From Burkholderiales bacterium PBB6 (GTDB lineage: Bacteria; Pseudomonadota; Gammaproteobacteria; Burkholderiales; Burkholderiaceae_C): a stretch of DNA of 64,000 nt. The translations under genes were made by a program, and so were the position numbers. Below are positions 46,690 to 55,464 of this stretch, in pieces (within the stretch, counting starts at the first letter, position 1; the number at the start of each line of letters is the position of its first letter). Under the pieces are notes generated by a model. It searched no databases and was not told the origin of the DNA. It saw only the letters and a list, made by a program, of their open reading frames with translations. The DNA is taken from positions 124,001 through 188,000 of the forward strand of contig NKIH01000006.1 in the NCBI GenBank assembly GCA_002255925.1, written 5' to 3'.

Positions 46690-49346
46690 TGCCACACCAG
46701 ACGATCAACCGGGCCCACGTGAGAGAACAATTGGCGGCCCAAGCCCTCGGACAGCTGCAGCGCCTGGCTGCTGCAGTCATGCAGGTGCTGCAGCAGCAGG
46801 CCGTGCTCGCCGTTGTCGTCGGGCGTGCTCAGGTCAGCCAATGACCAGGCTTCCGGTCGAGGCAGGTTGGCAGCCAGCGCATTCGCCCATTCCGGCTGAT
46901 GGCGGGCCAGCTTCAGGAAGCGGTCGTGCATCGTGCGCGCCACCCAGGCCAGGGAGCGCGGGTTGTCGGTGTCGTGCACCAGCAGGTGCAGCAGCGGCGG
47001 CACTTCACGCCGAGCCTGGAACTGCGCGCGGTAGGTGATCGTGGAATCGAACAGGGCCAGCAGCAGCGCGAAGCCGTCGTCCTTGCGTTGCAGGCCGTGC
47101 TCGAAACCGGTGGCCAGCGCATGCGACAGGAAGTCGAGCCGCTCGATCTGGCGACCCACGCTCATCAGGCGCCAGCCGTCGTCGCGGGTCATGCGGTCCG
47201 TTTGAGCGCCGGTGATGGCGGCCAGGTGCGTGGCCGCGCGGCCCAGCACGCCCAGCACATCCGACAACGGCTCGGCGGCACTGGCCTTCAGGGCCGCCTG
47301 CAGATGGTGCTGGAAATGGTCGCCCACTTCGTGGATCAGCTTCCAGTGCTCCTGCGACAGGCGCTCACGCAGGGCCTGCGCGTTGGCCTTCAGCGCACTC
47401 AGGTTCCAGGCCACGCTGCTGGCACCGCGGGCATCGCCCAGCGCATGCACCAGCGAGCGCTCGAACACGCGCAATGATTGCTCCGGCGACGGCACACCCG
47501 CGCCCACCAGCCCGTGGCGCCGGGCCAGGTGATCAAGCACCTGCAGCACCTCGGGGGATGCACCGGTCAGCATCGAGCCCGTCAGTGATTCAAGCGTCAC
47601 ACGGGCCAGACGCACCGTGTTCTCGGCGCGCTCGGTGTAGCGGCCCAGCCAGAAGAGATTTTCAGCGGCGCGGCTGGTGACACTGCGGTGCCAACCTTGC
47701 AGGTCATCTGCACTCAGCGGCTTGGGCAACAGGCTGGTGGTGTCCACCGCGCCATCAGTCAGCACCCAGGTGTCGGCGCTGGCACTGCCGCGCTGCATCG
47801 ACAGCCAGGGGTCATGCGCCGCGTCGCGTCGAGAGGCCACACGCGTCAATCCACCCGGCAACACACGCCAGCCACCAAGGCCATCGGCCAAGGCGAACAC
47901 CCGCATCACGGCCGGGCGTGGCTGCAGTTGCCCGTCACTCCAGACCGGCATTTCGGAGGGGCGCACACGCGCCTGCAAGGTGTGCGCGGCGGGATCGGTC
48001 TCGATGCGGCCACGCAGCGCTGCCCGCTCAACCGGACGCAAGCTGCCGACCACCGACGGCGCGAAACTCGTCGTGGTCTCGCTGCCGGGGAAGGTCGGGG
48101 CCACCACATAGTCGTCCAGACGCCCCTGGTGGGCGCGCCACACGGCCTCTTCGCCGCACCACCAACTGGTGGTAGCCGGCAAGCTGAGTTCCTGGCCGAT
48201 GAGCGCACGCGAAACGGCCGGCCAGAACGCGGCCAGACCGGGGCTCTCCAGCCAGCCGGCGCCCGGCGCGTTGGCCATCACCACCGTGCCGGCTCGCAGG
48301 GCTTGCAGCAAGCCGGGCACACCCAGCGCCGAATCAGCACGCAGCTCCAGCGGGTCGAGGTAGTCGTCGTCAACACGGCGGAGGATCACGTGGACCGGCT
48401 CCAGACCATGCAGCGTTTTCAGGAAGACGCGGTTGGCGCGAACGGTGAGATCGCCGCCTTCGACCAGCGTCAAGCCCAGGTAGCGGGCCAGAAAGACCTG
48501 CTCGAAGTAGGTTTCGTTGTGCGGCCCCGGCGTGAGCAACACCACCCGCGAGCGTTCACCCGCCGGGCTCAGGCGCATCAGGCCCTGCATCAGGCTCTGG
48601 AAGGCCGAGGCCACGCGCTGGATGCGCAGGTCACGGAAGGCCTCCGGGAACTGCTGGGCCACGATAAGCCGGTTTTCCAGCAGGTAACCCAGGCCCGACG
48701 GCGCCTGCGTGCGCTGGCCGACCACCCACCAGCCGCCGTCCGGTCCGCGGGCGAGGTCAAACGCGGCGACATGCAGGTGCACGCCACCCGCCGGCTTCAC
48801 GCCGTGCATCGGACGCAGGTATTGCGGATGGCCCAGCACCAGCGACGGAGGCAGCAGACCCTTGTCGAGCAAGGTGCGCTCACCGTAGACATCTCCCAGC
48901 ACGGCATTCAGCAGCCGCGCACGTTGCTGCACGCCCCGCTCGATGACGCTCCATTCGCGGGCATCGACCAGCATGGGCAGCAATTCGAGCGGCCAGGCGC
49001 GCGCGGTCTGCCCGCCGTCGTCGAACACGTTGTAGGTGGCGCCGTCGTCCTGCACACGGCGCTGAAGGCGCTGTGAACGTGCGCCGAGGTCTTGCCAGCC
49101 ATCGGCCCCGTTGGCCGTGAAGAAGCGCTGCCACAAGGGGCTGAGCGCCCCTTTGGGTGCGCCCGCCACGCTCAGTCGGCCCAGCAACTCGTCGTGGTGT
49201 CCGTCGCTGCCGCGCTGCGCCGCCCCCAGGGCCAGGGCCACTGGGTCGGGCAGTTCATCATCGGGCAGGAGACTGGTTTGCTGGGACATGTCGGCATCAT
49301 GCCTTGCCGCAGGTGCGCCAGGCATTGGGAGCTGCCCGTCCAGCAT
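46686..49346 (-). CDS. Circularly permuted ATP-grasp/alpha-E fusion (possibly degenerate ATP-grasp)
   Basis: An 886-residue protein. A CP-ATP-grasp module (about 60-545) is followed by an alpha-E helical domain with its ER motif in LGRYTERAENTVRLA. Compared with the stand-alone gene at 54031, it shares VFLARYLGLTLVEGGDL, RRVDDDYLDPLELR and PGGLTRVASR. The conserved segment VLEDNLRVPSG reads VVGQRTQAPSG and the region of VVKEVHGAGGYGM reads YVVAPTFPGS. Charged and glycine-rich nucleotide-site residues therefore seem lost. It is probably a regulatory or scaffolding partner. It is 40 bases downstream of the DUF2126 gene. Confidence 0.88.
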   Translation of the reverse strand: MLDGQLPMPGAPAARHDADMSQQTSLLPDDELPDPVALALGAAQRGSDGHHDELLGRLSVAGAPKGALSPLWQRFFTANGADGWQDLGARSQRLQRRVQDDGATYNVFDDGGQTARAWPLELLPMLVDAREWSVIERGVQQRARLLNAVLGDVYGERTLLDKGLLPPSLVLGHPQYLRPMHGVKPAGGVHLHVAAFDLARGPDGGWWVVGQRTQAPSGLGYLLENRLIVAQQFPEAFRDLRIQRVASAFQSLMQGLMRLSPAGERSRVVLLTPGPHNETYFEQVFLARYLGLTLVEGGDLTVRANRVFLKTLHGLEPVHVILRRVDDDYLDPLELRADSALGVPGLLQALRAGTVVMANAPGAGWLESPGLAAFWPAVSRALIGQELSLPATTSWWCGEEAVWRAHQGRLDDYVVAPTFPGSETTTSFAPSVVGSLRPVERAALRGRIETDPAAHTLQARVRPSEMPVWSDGQLQPRPAVMRVFALADGLGGWRVLPGGLTRVASRRDAAHDPWLSMQRGSASADTWVLTDGAVDTTSLLPKPLSADDLQGWHRSVTSRAAENLFWLGRYTERAENTVRLARVTLESLTGSMLTGASPEVLQVLDHLARRHGLVGAGVPSPEQSLRVFERSLVHALGDARGASSVAWNLSALKANAQALRERLSQEHWKLIHEVGDHFQHHLQAALKASAAEPLSDVLGVLGRAATHLAAITGAQTDRMTRDDGWRLMSVGRQIERLDFLSHALATGFEHGLQRKDDGFALLLALFDSTITYRAQFQARREVPPLLHLLVHDTDNPRSLAWVARTMHDRFLKLARHQPEWANALAANLPRPEAWSLADLSTPDDNGEHGLLLQHLHDCSSQALQLSEGLGRQLFSHVGPVDRLVWQ

Positions 49347-49386
49347 GGTGTTGTTTCACACTTTGCGCATTGCGTGGCAGTTGTTG

Positions 49387-52300
49387 TCAACGCCCCGCAC
49401 GGCGCAGGTCCAGCGTGAACGGGAACTCCAGGCTCCGCTGCGGCTCGCCCACCACCATCGCCCCCGGCGTGTGGTTCATCGGGAAGAACCGCGCCAGGCG
49501 CCGGCTTTGGGCCTCGTAGGCATTCACCGGGAAAGTCACGTAGTTGCGACCGCCCGGATGCGCCACGTGGTACTGGCAGCCGCCCAGCGCGTGCTGGTTC
49601 CAGGTGTCTACCAAGTCGATCGTGAGCGGCGCATGCGCCCCGATGGTCGGGTGCAGCGACGACGGTGCCGTCCAGGCCCGGTACCGCACACCGGCCACGT
49701 ACTCGCCAACGCGGCCCGTGGGTTGCATCGGCACCGGCACGCCGTTCACGGTGATGCGGTGACGTGCATCGATGAAGCCGGTGACGTGGATCTCAAGCCG
49801 CTCCAGCGAAGAATCAACGTAGCGCACCGTGCCGCCGGCCGAACCCTCTTCACCCATCACATGCCAGGGCTCGAGCGCATTGCGCAGTGTCATGTGCACA
49901 CCCGACGAGGTCAGCTCACCCACCTTCGGGAAGCGGAACTCGATGTGCGGTGCGAACCAGTCGGCCTCGAAGGCATAGCCGGTGCGCTGCATGTCCTGCA
50001 TCACATCGTCGAAGTCCATCTGCACGAAGGTGGGCAGCAGGAAGCGGTCGTGCAGCTCGGTGCCCCAGCGCACCAGCGGCGCGCGGTACGGCGTCTTCCA
50101 GAAGCGCGCGATGAGCGAGCGCAACAGCAGTTGCTGCACGATGCTCATGCGGGCATGCGGCGGCATCTCGAAGGCGCGCAACTCGAGCAGGCCCAGGCGG
50201 CCGGTGGACGAATCGGGCGAGTACAGCTTGTCGATGCAGAACTCGCTGCGGTGCGTGTTGCCGGTGACGTCCACCAGCACATTGCGCAGCGTGCGATCAA
50301 CCAGCCACGGCGGCATGTGCTGACCATGAATCGCCATGTTGCGGTCGATCTCGCCCAGCGCGATCTCGAGCTCACGGAGCTGGTCATTGCGGGCCTCGTC
50401 CACCCGCGGCGCCTGGCTGGTCGGGCCGATGAACATGCCGCTGAACAGGTAGCTCAGGCTGGGGTGGTTGTGCCAGTAGCGCAGCAAGGAGCCGAGCAAG
50501 TCAGGGCGACGCAGGAAAGGCGAATCTGCCGGCGTGGCGCCCCCCATCACGAAGTGGTTGCCACCACCGGTGCCAGTGTGCCGGCCGTCGAGCATGAACT
50601 TCTCGGTCGACAGGCGCGACAGCCAGGCCGCGTTGTAGAGGAACTCGGTGTGCGCCACCAGTTCACCCCAGTTGTGCGCCGGGTGGATGTTGACCTCGAT
50701 GACGCCCGGATCCGGCGTGACCTGCAGCATCTTCAGGCGGTGGTCACGTGGTGGCGGATAGCCTTCCAGCACCACCTTGATGCCCAGCGTGGCCGAGGTC
50801 GCCTCGATCGCGCTGAGCAGCTCGAGATAGTCTTCCAGCCGTTGCAGCGGCGGCATGAAGATGTAGAGCACGCCCGTGGCCTGCCCCACCTTCTCGGCCT
50901 TCGGGCCATTGGCGCGGCGCGGGTCACGCACCTCCACGCACAGGGCCGTGCGGGTGATCCAGTGGGCGCTGTCAAAGCGCTCGGGGCGCTGGTTCAGCGG
51001 CGTGGTGCTGTTGGCAGTGTTGTACGTGGTGTGGTTGCCGTTGGCCGATGCGTTGCCAGCCAGACTGGCGGTTGCTGCGTCCGCATGCCCTGCACCACTG
51101 GTCAGATCGCCGGGCTCGGCGAGGCCGTCAGCGCCACCAGGCACCGCCACGACACCACCTTCGGCGAAGCCGCCTGCCAGGCCGTGGCCTGCCGTGCCGC
51201 CAAGGGCGGACTGGGTGCGCAAGGTCGCACTCGCCGGCAGCGCATCACGCGGCGCAAACGGATCATGCTCATGGTGGAACGGGTAATCCCCCGAAGACAC
51301 CCAAGGCAGCGAATCGAGCGGCAAGCGGTACCCCATCGGCGAGTCGCCGGGGATCAGGTACATGCGCTCATCACGGAAGAACCACGGGCCGGTCTGCCAG
51401 CGCGCGCCAGCCATCGCCGGGCCTTCGGCTGGCTTGATGGGCAGCACATAACCCACCTCATGCTCCAGCCCCTGGTCGAACACGCGGCGCAGGCGACCGC
51501 GCTCAAGTTCGTCATCAAGGCGGGCATCAAACGGATCCACGTTGATGGGCAGGCGGCGCTCGCGCCACAGCCAGTACCAGGTGTCTTCAAAACCCGGCTG
51601 GACGTAGTCGCTGGGCAAGCCGAGGCGGCTGCTCAGGGTGTCGATGAAGCGGCGGGCGTCGGCGCTGGTGTACTGAAGCTGGTCGCGCTCGTCGGCGAAC
51701 AGCGACGGGTCATGCCAGCACGGCTGGCCGTCTTCACGCCAGAAGATCGACAGTGCCCAGCGCGGCAGTTGCTCGCCCGGGTACCACTTGCCTTGCCCGA
51801 AATGCAGGAAGCCGCCCTGGCCGTATTCGGCACGCAGGCGCTGCACCAGGTCTTGGGCATACAGCCGCTTGGTCGGACCGAGTGCATCGGTGTTCCACTC
51901 GGCGCCGTCGCGGTCGTCCACCGAGACAAACGTCGGCTCGCCGCCCATGGTCAGGCGCACGTCGCCCGCCTCCAGTTCAGCGTCCACCACTTTGCCCAGG
52001 GCCAGCACGTCAGCCCATTGGTCTTCGCGGTAGGGGCGCGTCACGCGGGGCGATTCAAAGATGCGCGTCACGCTCATCTCGTGACCGAAGGTCACTTCAG
52101 ACTCGTCCACCGCGCCGCTGATGGGAGCAGCGCTGCTGGGCTGCGGCGTGCAAGCCAGCGGAATGTGGCCCTCACCGGCCAGCAGGCCTGACGTCGGGTC
52201 CAGCCCAATCCAGCCGGCGCCCGGCAGAAAGACTTCGCACCAGGCATGCAGGTCGGTGAAGTCGACTTCGGTGCCGCTCGGGCCGTCGAGGGCCTTCTGG

Positions 52301-52932
52301 TCAGGCGCGAGCTGGATCAGGTAACCCGACACGAAGCGGGCCGCCAGGCCGAGGTGGCGGAACAGCTGCACCAGCAGCCAGCCGGAATCACGGCAGGAGC
52401 CGCTGAGCTTGGTCAGCGTTTCCTCGGGCGTCTGCACACCCGGCTCCATGCGGATCAGGTAGGAAATGTCGTTCTGCAGCCGCTGGTTCAGACCCACCAG
52501 GAAATCGATGGTGCGGGTCTCCTCACGCGGCACGGCCGCGAGGTAGCGCGCCACTTCCGGCGTGAGGGCATCGGGCACCAGGTACGGCGCCAGCTCGGCC
52601 TTGAGGTCAGCGTCGTAGTCGAAGGGGAAGGTTTCGGCGCCCGGCTCCAGGAAGAAGTCAAACGGGTTGTAGACCGACATCTCGGCCACCAGATCGACCG
52701 TGACCTTGAACTCGGTGGTCTTCTCCGGGAAGACCAGCCGCGCCATGTAGTTCGAGAACGGGTCTTGTTGCCAGTTGACGAAGTGGCCCGTGGGCTCGAC
52801 CGTCAGCGAGTACGACAGCACCGGCGTGCGTGCGTGGGGCGCCGGACGCAGACGCACCACCTGGGGCGACAAGGCCACGCGGCGGTCATAGCGGTAGTGC
52901 GTGACGTGCTTGAGTGCAACGTGGATGGACAA
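49387..52932 (-). CDS. Transglutaminase-DUF2126 putative amidoligase
   Basis: A 1181-residue two-domain protein. The N-terminal 300 residues are a transglutaminase-like domain (MSIHVALKHVTHYRYDRRVA) with Cys in SGSCRDSGWLLVQLFR, His in DLHAWCEVFLP and Asp in IGLDPTSG. The large C-terminal region matches DUF2126, annotated in Pfam as a putative amidoligase, with RLTMGGEPTFVSVDDRDGAE and HTGTGGGNHFVMGG. A low-complexity Ala/Gly/Asn linker sits near 600-660. No signal peptide. It is 125 bases downstream of the alpha-E gene and may have its own promoter. Confidence 0.93.
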   Translation of the reverse strand: MSIHVALKHVTHYRYDRRVALSPQVVRLRPAPHARTPVLSYSLTVEPTGHFVNWQQDPFSNYMARLVFPEKTTEFKVTVDLVAEMSVYNPFDFFLEPGAETFPFDYDADLKAELAPYLVPDALTPEVARYLAAVPREETRTIDFLVGLNQRLQNDISYLIRMEPGVQTPEETLTKLSGSCRDSGWLLVQLFRHLGLAARFVSGYLIQLAPDQKALDGPSGTEVDFTDLHAWCEVFLPGAGWIGLDPTSGLLAGEGHIPLACTPQPSSAAPISGAVDESEVTFGHEMSVTRIFESPRVTRPYREDQWADVLALGKVVDAELEAGDVRLTMGGEPTFVSVDDRDGAEWNTDALGPTKRLYAQDLVQRLRAEYGQGGFLHFGQGKWYPGEQLPRWALSIFWREDGQPCWHDPSLFADERDQLQYTSADARRFIDTLSSRLGLPSDYVQPGFEDTWYWLWRERRLPINVDPFDARLDDELERGRLRRVFDQGLEHEVGYVLPIKPAEGPAMAGARWQTGPWFFRDERMYLIPGDSPMGYRLPLDSLPWVSSGDYPFHHEHDPFAPRDALPASATLRTQSALGGTAGHGLAGGFAEGGVVAVPGGADGLAEPGDLTSGAGHADAATASLAGNASANGNHTTYNTANSTTPLNQRPERFDSAHWITRTALCVEVRDPRRANGPKAEKVGQATGVLYIFMPPLQRLEDYLELLSAIEATSATLGIKVVLEGYPPPRDHRLKMLQVTPDPGVIEVNIHPAHNWGELVAHTEFLYNAAWLSRLSTEKFMLDGRHTGTGGGNHFVMGGATPADSPFLRRPDLLGSLLRYWHNHPSLSYLFSGMFIGPTSQAPRVDEARNDQLRELEIALGEIDRNMAIHGQHMPPWLVDRTLRNVLVDVTGNTHRSEFCIDKLYSPDSSTGRLGLLELRAFEMPPHARMSIVQQLLLRSLIARFWKTPYRAPLVRWGTELHDRFLLPTFVQMDFDDVMQDMQRTGYAFEADWFAPHIEFRFPKVGELTSSGVHMTLRNALEPWHVMGEEGSAGGTVRYVDSSLERLEIHVTGFIDARHRITVNGVPVPMQPTGRVGEYVAGVRYRAWTAPSSLHPTIGAHAPLTIDLVDTWNQHALGGCQYHVAHPGGRNYVTFPVNAYEAQSRRLARFFPMNHTPGAMVVGEPQRSLEFPFTLDLRRAGR

Positions 52933-53057
52933 GGCAGTTCCTTCAAGCGGCTTCGAGGGAGGGCCGGCAAGCCGTCAAGACTTGCTAGACACCCAGACTG
53001 CCACCGCTGCATGACTGGGTCATGGCAAGGTGGGCAGCAGGTCGTTGGTCAGTAGGC

Positions 53058-54029
53058 TCAGGAGGCCGGCACGAGGAAATCGCGGCTGATGCCTGCCCCG
53101 AGGTCGCCGACACGGTCCAGAAACTGGGTCAGGTAGGCATGCAGCCCCGTCGCCAGGATCTCGTCGATGCGGGCGTAATCCAGGTCAGCCCGCAGGCGGC
53201 CTGCCATGCGCTGGGTGTTGGACGACTGCTCGTTGGCCACCAGACGCAAATTGCCGTGCACCTTGCTGATGCAATGCGCCAGCGAACGCGGCATGTCCGG
53301 CCGCAGGATCAGCAACTCGGCCACCTTGTCTGGCTGGATGACGTTGCGGTAGACCTTGCGGTAGATCTCGAAGCCCGAGACCGAGCGCAGGATCGCCGAC
53401 CAGTGATAGAAGTCGTACTCGGCATCCCGCTCGCTGGCGGCGCCATAGAAGTCGCTTTCCACCGCATGGAACTTCACGTCCAGCAAGCGGGCCGTGTTGT
53501 CGGCGCGTTCCAGGAAAGAGCCGATGCGGATGAAGTGGAAGGCTTCGTCCTGCAGCATCGTGCCCACGGTCACGCCCCGCGACAGGTGCGAGCGGAACTT
53601 CACCCATTCGAAGAACGCTGAAGGATCACGCGCCAGCAGGCCGTCAGCCAGCAGGCGGTTGAACTCCAGCCAGGTCTGGTTGGTGGTTTCCCAGACTTCG
53701 GTGGTGAGTGTGCCGCGCACGGCGCGCGCGTTTTCACGGGCTGCACGCAGGCAGCACAGGATGGACGACGGATTGCGCTCATCGCGCACCATGAAGTCGA
53801 GCACCTGGCGGGCACTGACGGCGCCGTAACGCGCCTGGTAATCCTGCGTCAGCTCGGAAATCGACAACAGCCCGCGCCAGCCAAGCTCAGCCACCGCAGC
53901 GGATTGCGGCAGCAGGTCGGTCTGGACATTCACGTCCAGCATGCGGGCGGTGTTTTCGGCCCGCTCCATGTAGCGGGCCATCCAGAACAAGTGGTCGGCG
54001 GTTCTTGACAGCATCGTTGAGCTTCCCAT
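53058..54029 (-). CDS. Alpha-E domain protein
   Basis: A 323-residue all-helical protein of the alpha-E (DUF403) family. The ER motif is in LFWMARYMERAENTARMLDV and a second Arg-rich segment in SFLERADNTARLLDV. The family always accompanies CP-ATP-grasp ligases and transglutaminases but has no known activity. The gene starts one base after the upstream ATP-grasp stop, so the two products are likely made at equal levels and may form a complex, as in the fused protein downstream. Confidence 0.94.
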   Translation of the reverse strand: MGSSTMLSRTADHLFWMARYMERAENTARMLDVNVQTDLLPQSAAVAELGWRGLLSISELTQDYQARYGAVSARQVLDFMVRDERNPSSILCCLRAARENARAVRGTLTTEVWETTNQTWLEFNRLLADGLLARDPSAFFEWVKFRSHLSRGVTVGTMLQDEAFHFIRIGSFLERADNTARLLDVKFHAVESDFYGAASERDAEYDFYHWSAILRSVSGFEIYRKVYRNVIQPDKVAELLILRPDMPRSLAHCISKVHGNLRLVANEQSSNTQRMAGRLRADLDYARIDEILATGLHAYLTQFLDRVGDLGAGISRDFLVPAS

Positions 54030-54030
54030 C

Positions 54031-55464
54031 TCAGTCTTCCAGCACCCAGGTGTCCTTGGTGCCGCCTCCCTGGCTGCTGTTGACGACCAGCGAGCCTTCC
54101 TTCAAGGCCACGCGCGTGAGGCCACCGGGCACCATCTGCACCTCGGCGCCCGAGAGCACAAACGGCCGCAAATCGATGTGGCGCGGCGCAATGCCGGACT
54201 CCACGAACGTCGGGCAGGTGGACAGGCTCAGCGTCGGCTGGGCGATGTAGTTGCTCGGGTTGGCGACCAGGTATTCCCGGAAATCGGCGATCTCTTGTTT
54301 CGTGGCCGCTGGGCCGACCAGCATGCCGTAGCCGCCGGCACCGTGCACTTCCTTCACGACCAGTTCCGACAGGTTGTCGAGCACGTACTTGAGGTCTTCC
54401 GGATCACGGCAGAGGTGGGTCGGCACGTTGTTCAGGATGGGCTTTTCACCGAGGTAGAACTCGACCATCTTCGGCACATACGGATAGATCGACTTGTCGT
54501 CAGCGATGCCGGTGCCGATGCCGTTGGACAAGGTGACGTTGCCGGCCTTGTACGCGGCCACCAGACCCGCGCAACCCAGGGTGGAATCCTTGCGGAACAC
54601 GGTGGGGTCGAGGAAGTCATCGTCGAGGCGACGGTAGATCACGTCGACGCGCTTCGGGCCCTGCGTGGTGCGCATGAAGACGAAGTTGTCCTTGACGAAC
54701 AAGTCCTGGCCTTCAACCAGCTCGACGCCCATCTGCTGCGCCAGGAACGCATGCTCGAAGTACGCCGAGTTGTACATGCCCGGCGTGAGCACCACCACGG
54801 TGGGCTCGTTCACGCCACCCGGGGCCACGCTGCGCAGGGTTTCCAGCAGCAGGTCGGGGTAGTGGGCCACGGGGGCCACGCGGTGCTCGGCGAACAGGTC
54901 GGGGAAGAGCCGCATCATCATCTTGCGGTTCTCCAGCATGTAGCTCACGCCGCTGGGCACCCGCAGGTTGTCCTCCAGCACGTAGTAGCTGCCGCTGCCG
55001 TCGGTGTTGGCGGCGCGCACGATGTCGACGCCGGCGATGTGGGAGTAGATGTTGCGCGGCACGTCCACGCCCATCATCTCGGGCCGGAACTGCGCGTTGT
55101 TGATGATCTGCTCACGCGGAACGATGCCTGCCTTGAGGATCTCCTGGTCGTGATAGATGTCGTGGATGAACCGGTTCAGCGCCGTGACGCGCTGGGCCAA
55201 GCCCTTTTCCATGTCGCGCCATTCATGCGCCGGGATGACCCGCGGTATCAGGTCAAACGGGATCAGGCGCTCGGTGCCCTCCCCGGAGTCCTTGTCGCCA
55301 TACACCGCGAAGGTGATGCCGACACGGCGGAAGATCATCTCCGCCTCATCGCGCCGCGCTCGCATCATGTCGCGCGGTTGCTGGGCCAGCCAGCGGTCAT
55401 AGGTGCGGTAGTGCTCGCGCACATCTGCGCCTGAAGCGTGCATCTCGTCGAAGCTAGGTCTCAT
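54031..55464 (-). CDS. Circularly permuted ATP-grasp type 2 protein
   Basis: A 477-residue member of the CP_ATPgrasp_2 family, predicted to form an acyl phosphate and ligate carboxylate to amine. Nucleotide-site segments appear intact: YYVLEDNLRVPSGVSYMLEN, RRLDDDFLDP, LVVKEVHGAGGYGMLVGP and HIDLRPFVL...PGGLTRVALKEGSLV. No membrane or signal segment. The ATG overlaps the comEC stop by one base (TGATG), so translation is coupled to comEC. It is probably the catalytic ligase of the cluster, with the fused copy as a modified paralog. Substrates unknown. Confidence 0.94.
   Translation of the reverse strand: MRPSFDEMHASGADVREHYRTYDRWLAQQPRDMMRARRDEAEMIFRRVGITFAVYGDKDSGEGTERLIPFDLIPRVIPAHEWRDMEKGLAQRVTALNRFIHDIYHDQEILKAGIVPREQIINNAQFRPEMMGVDVPRNIYSHIAGVDIVRAANTDGSGSYYVLEDNLRVPSGVSYMLENRKMMMRLFPDLFAEHRVAPVAHYPDLLLETLRSVAPGGVNEPTVVVLTPGMYNSAYFEHAFLAQQMGVELVEGQDLFVKDNFVFMRTTQGPKRVDVIYRRLDDDFLDPTVFRKDSTLGCAGLVAAYKAGNVTLSNGIGTGIADDKSIYPYVPKMVEFYLGEKPILNNVPTHLCRDPEDLKYVLDNLSELVVKEVHGAGGYGMLVGPAATKQEIADFREYLVANPSNYIAQPTLSLSTCPTFVESGIAPRHIDLRPFVLSGAEVQMVPGGLTRVALKEGSLVVNSSQGGGTKDTWVLED

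Noticed and set aside
49111-52191. 1026-codon open frame antisense to the DUF2126 gene
   Set aside because: It is the complement of a long real gene, its Arg/His/Gln-rich composition is typical of shadow frames, and there is no ribosome site.
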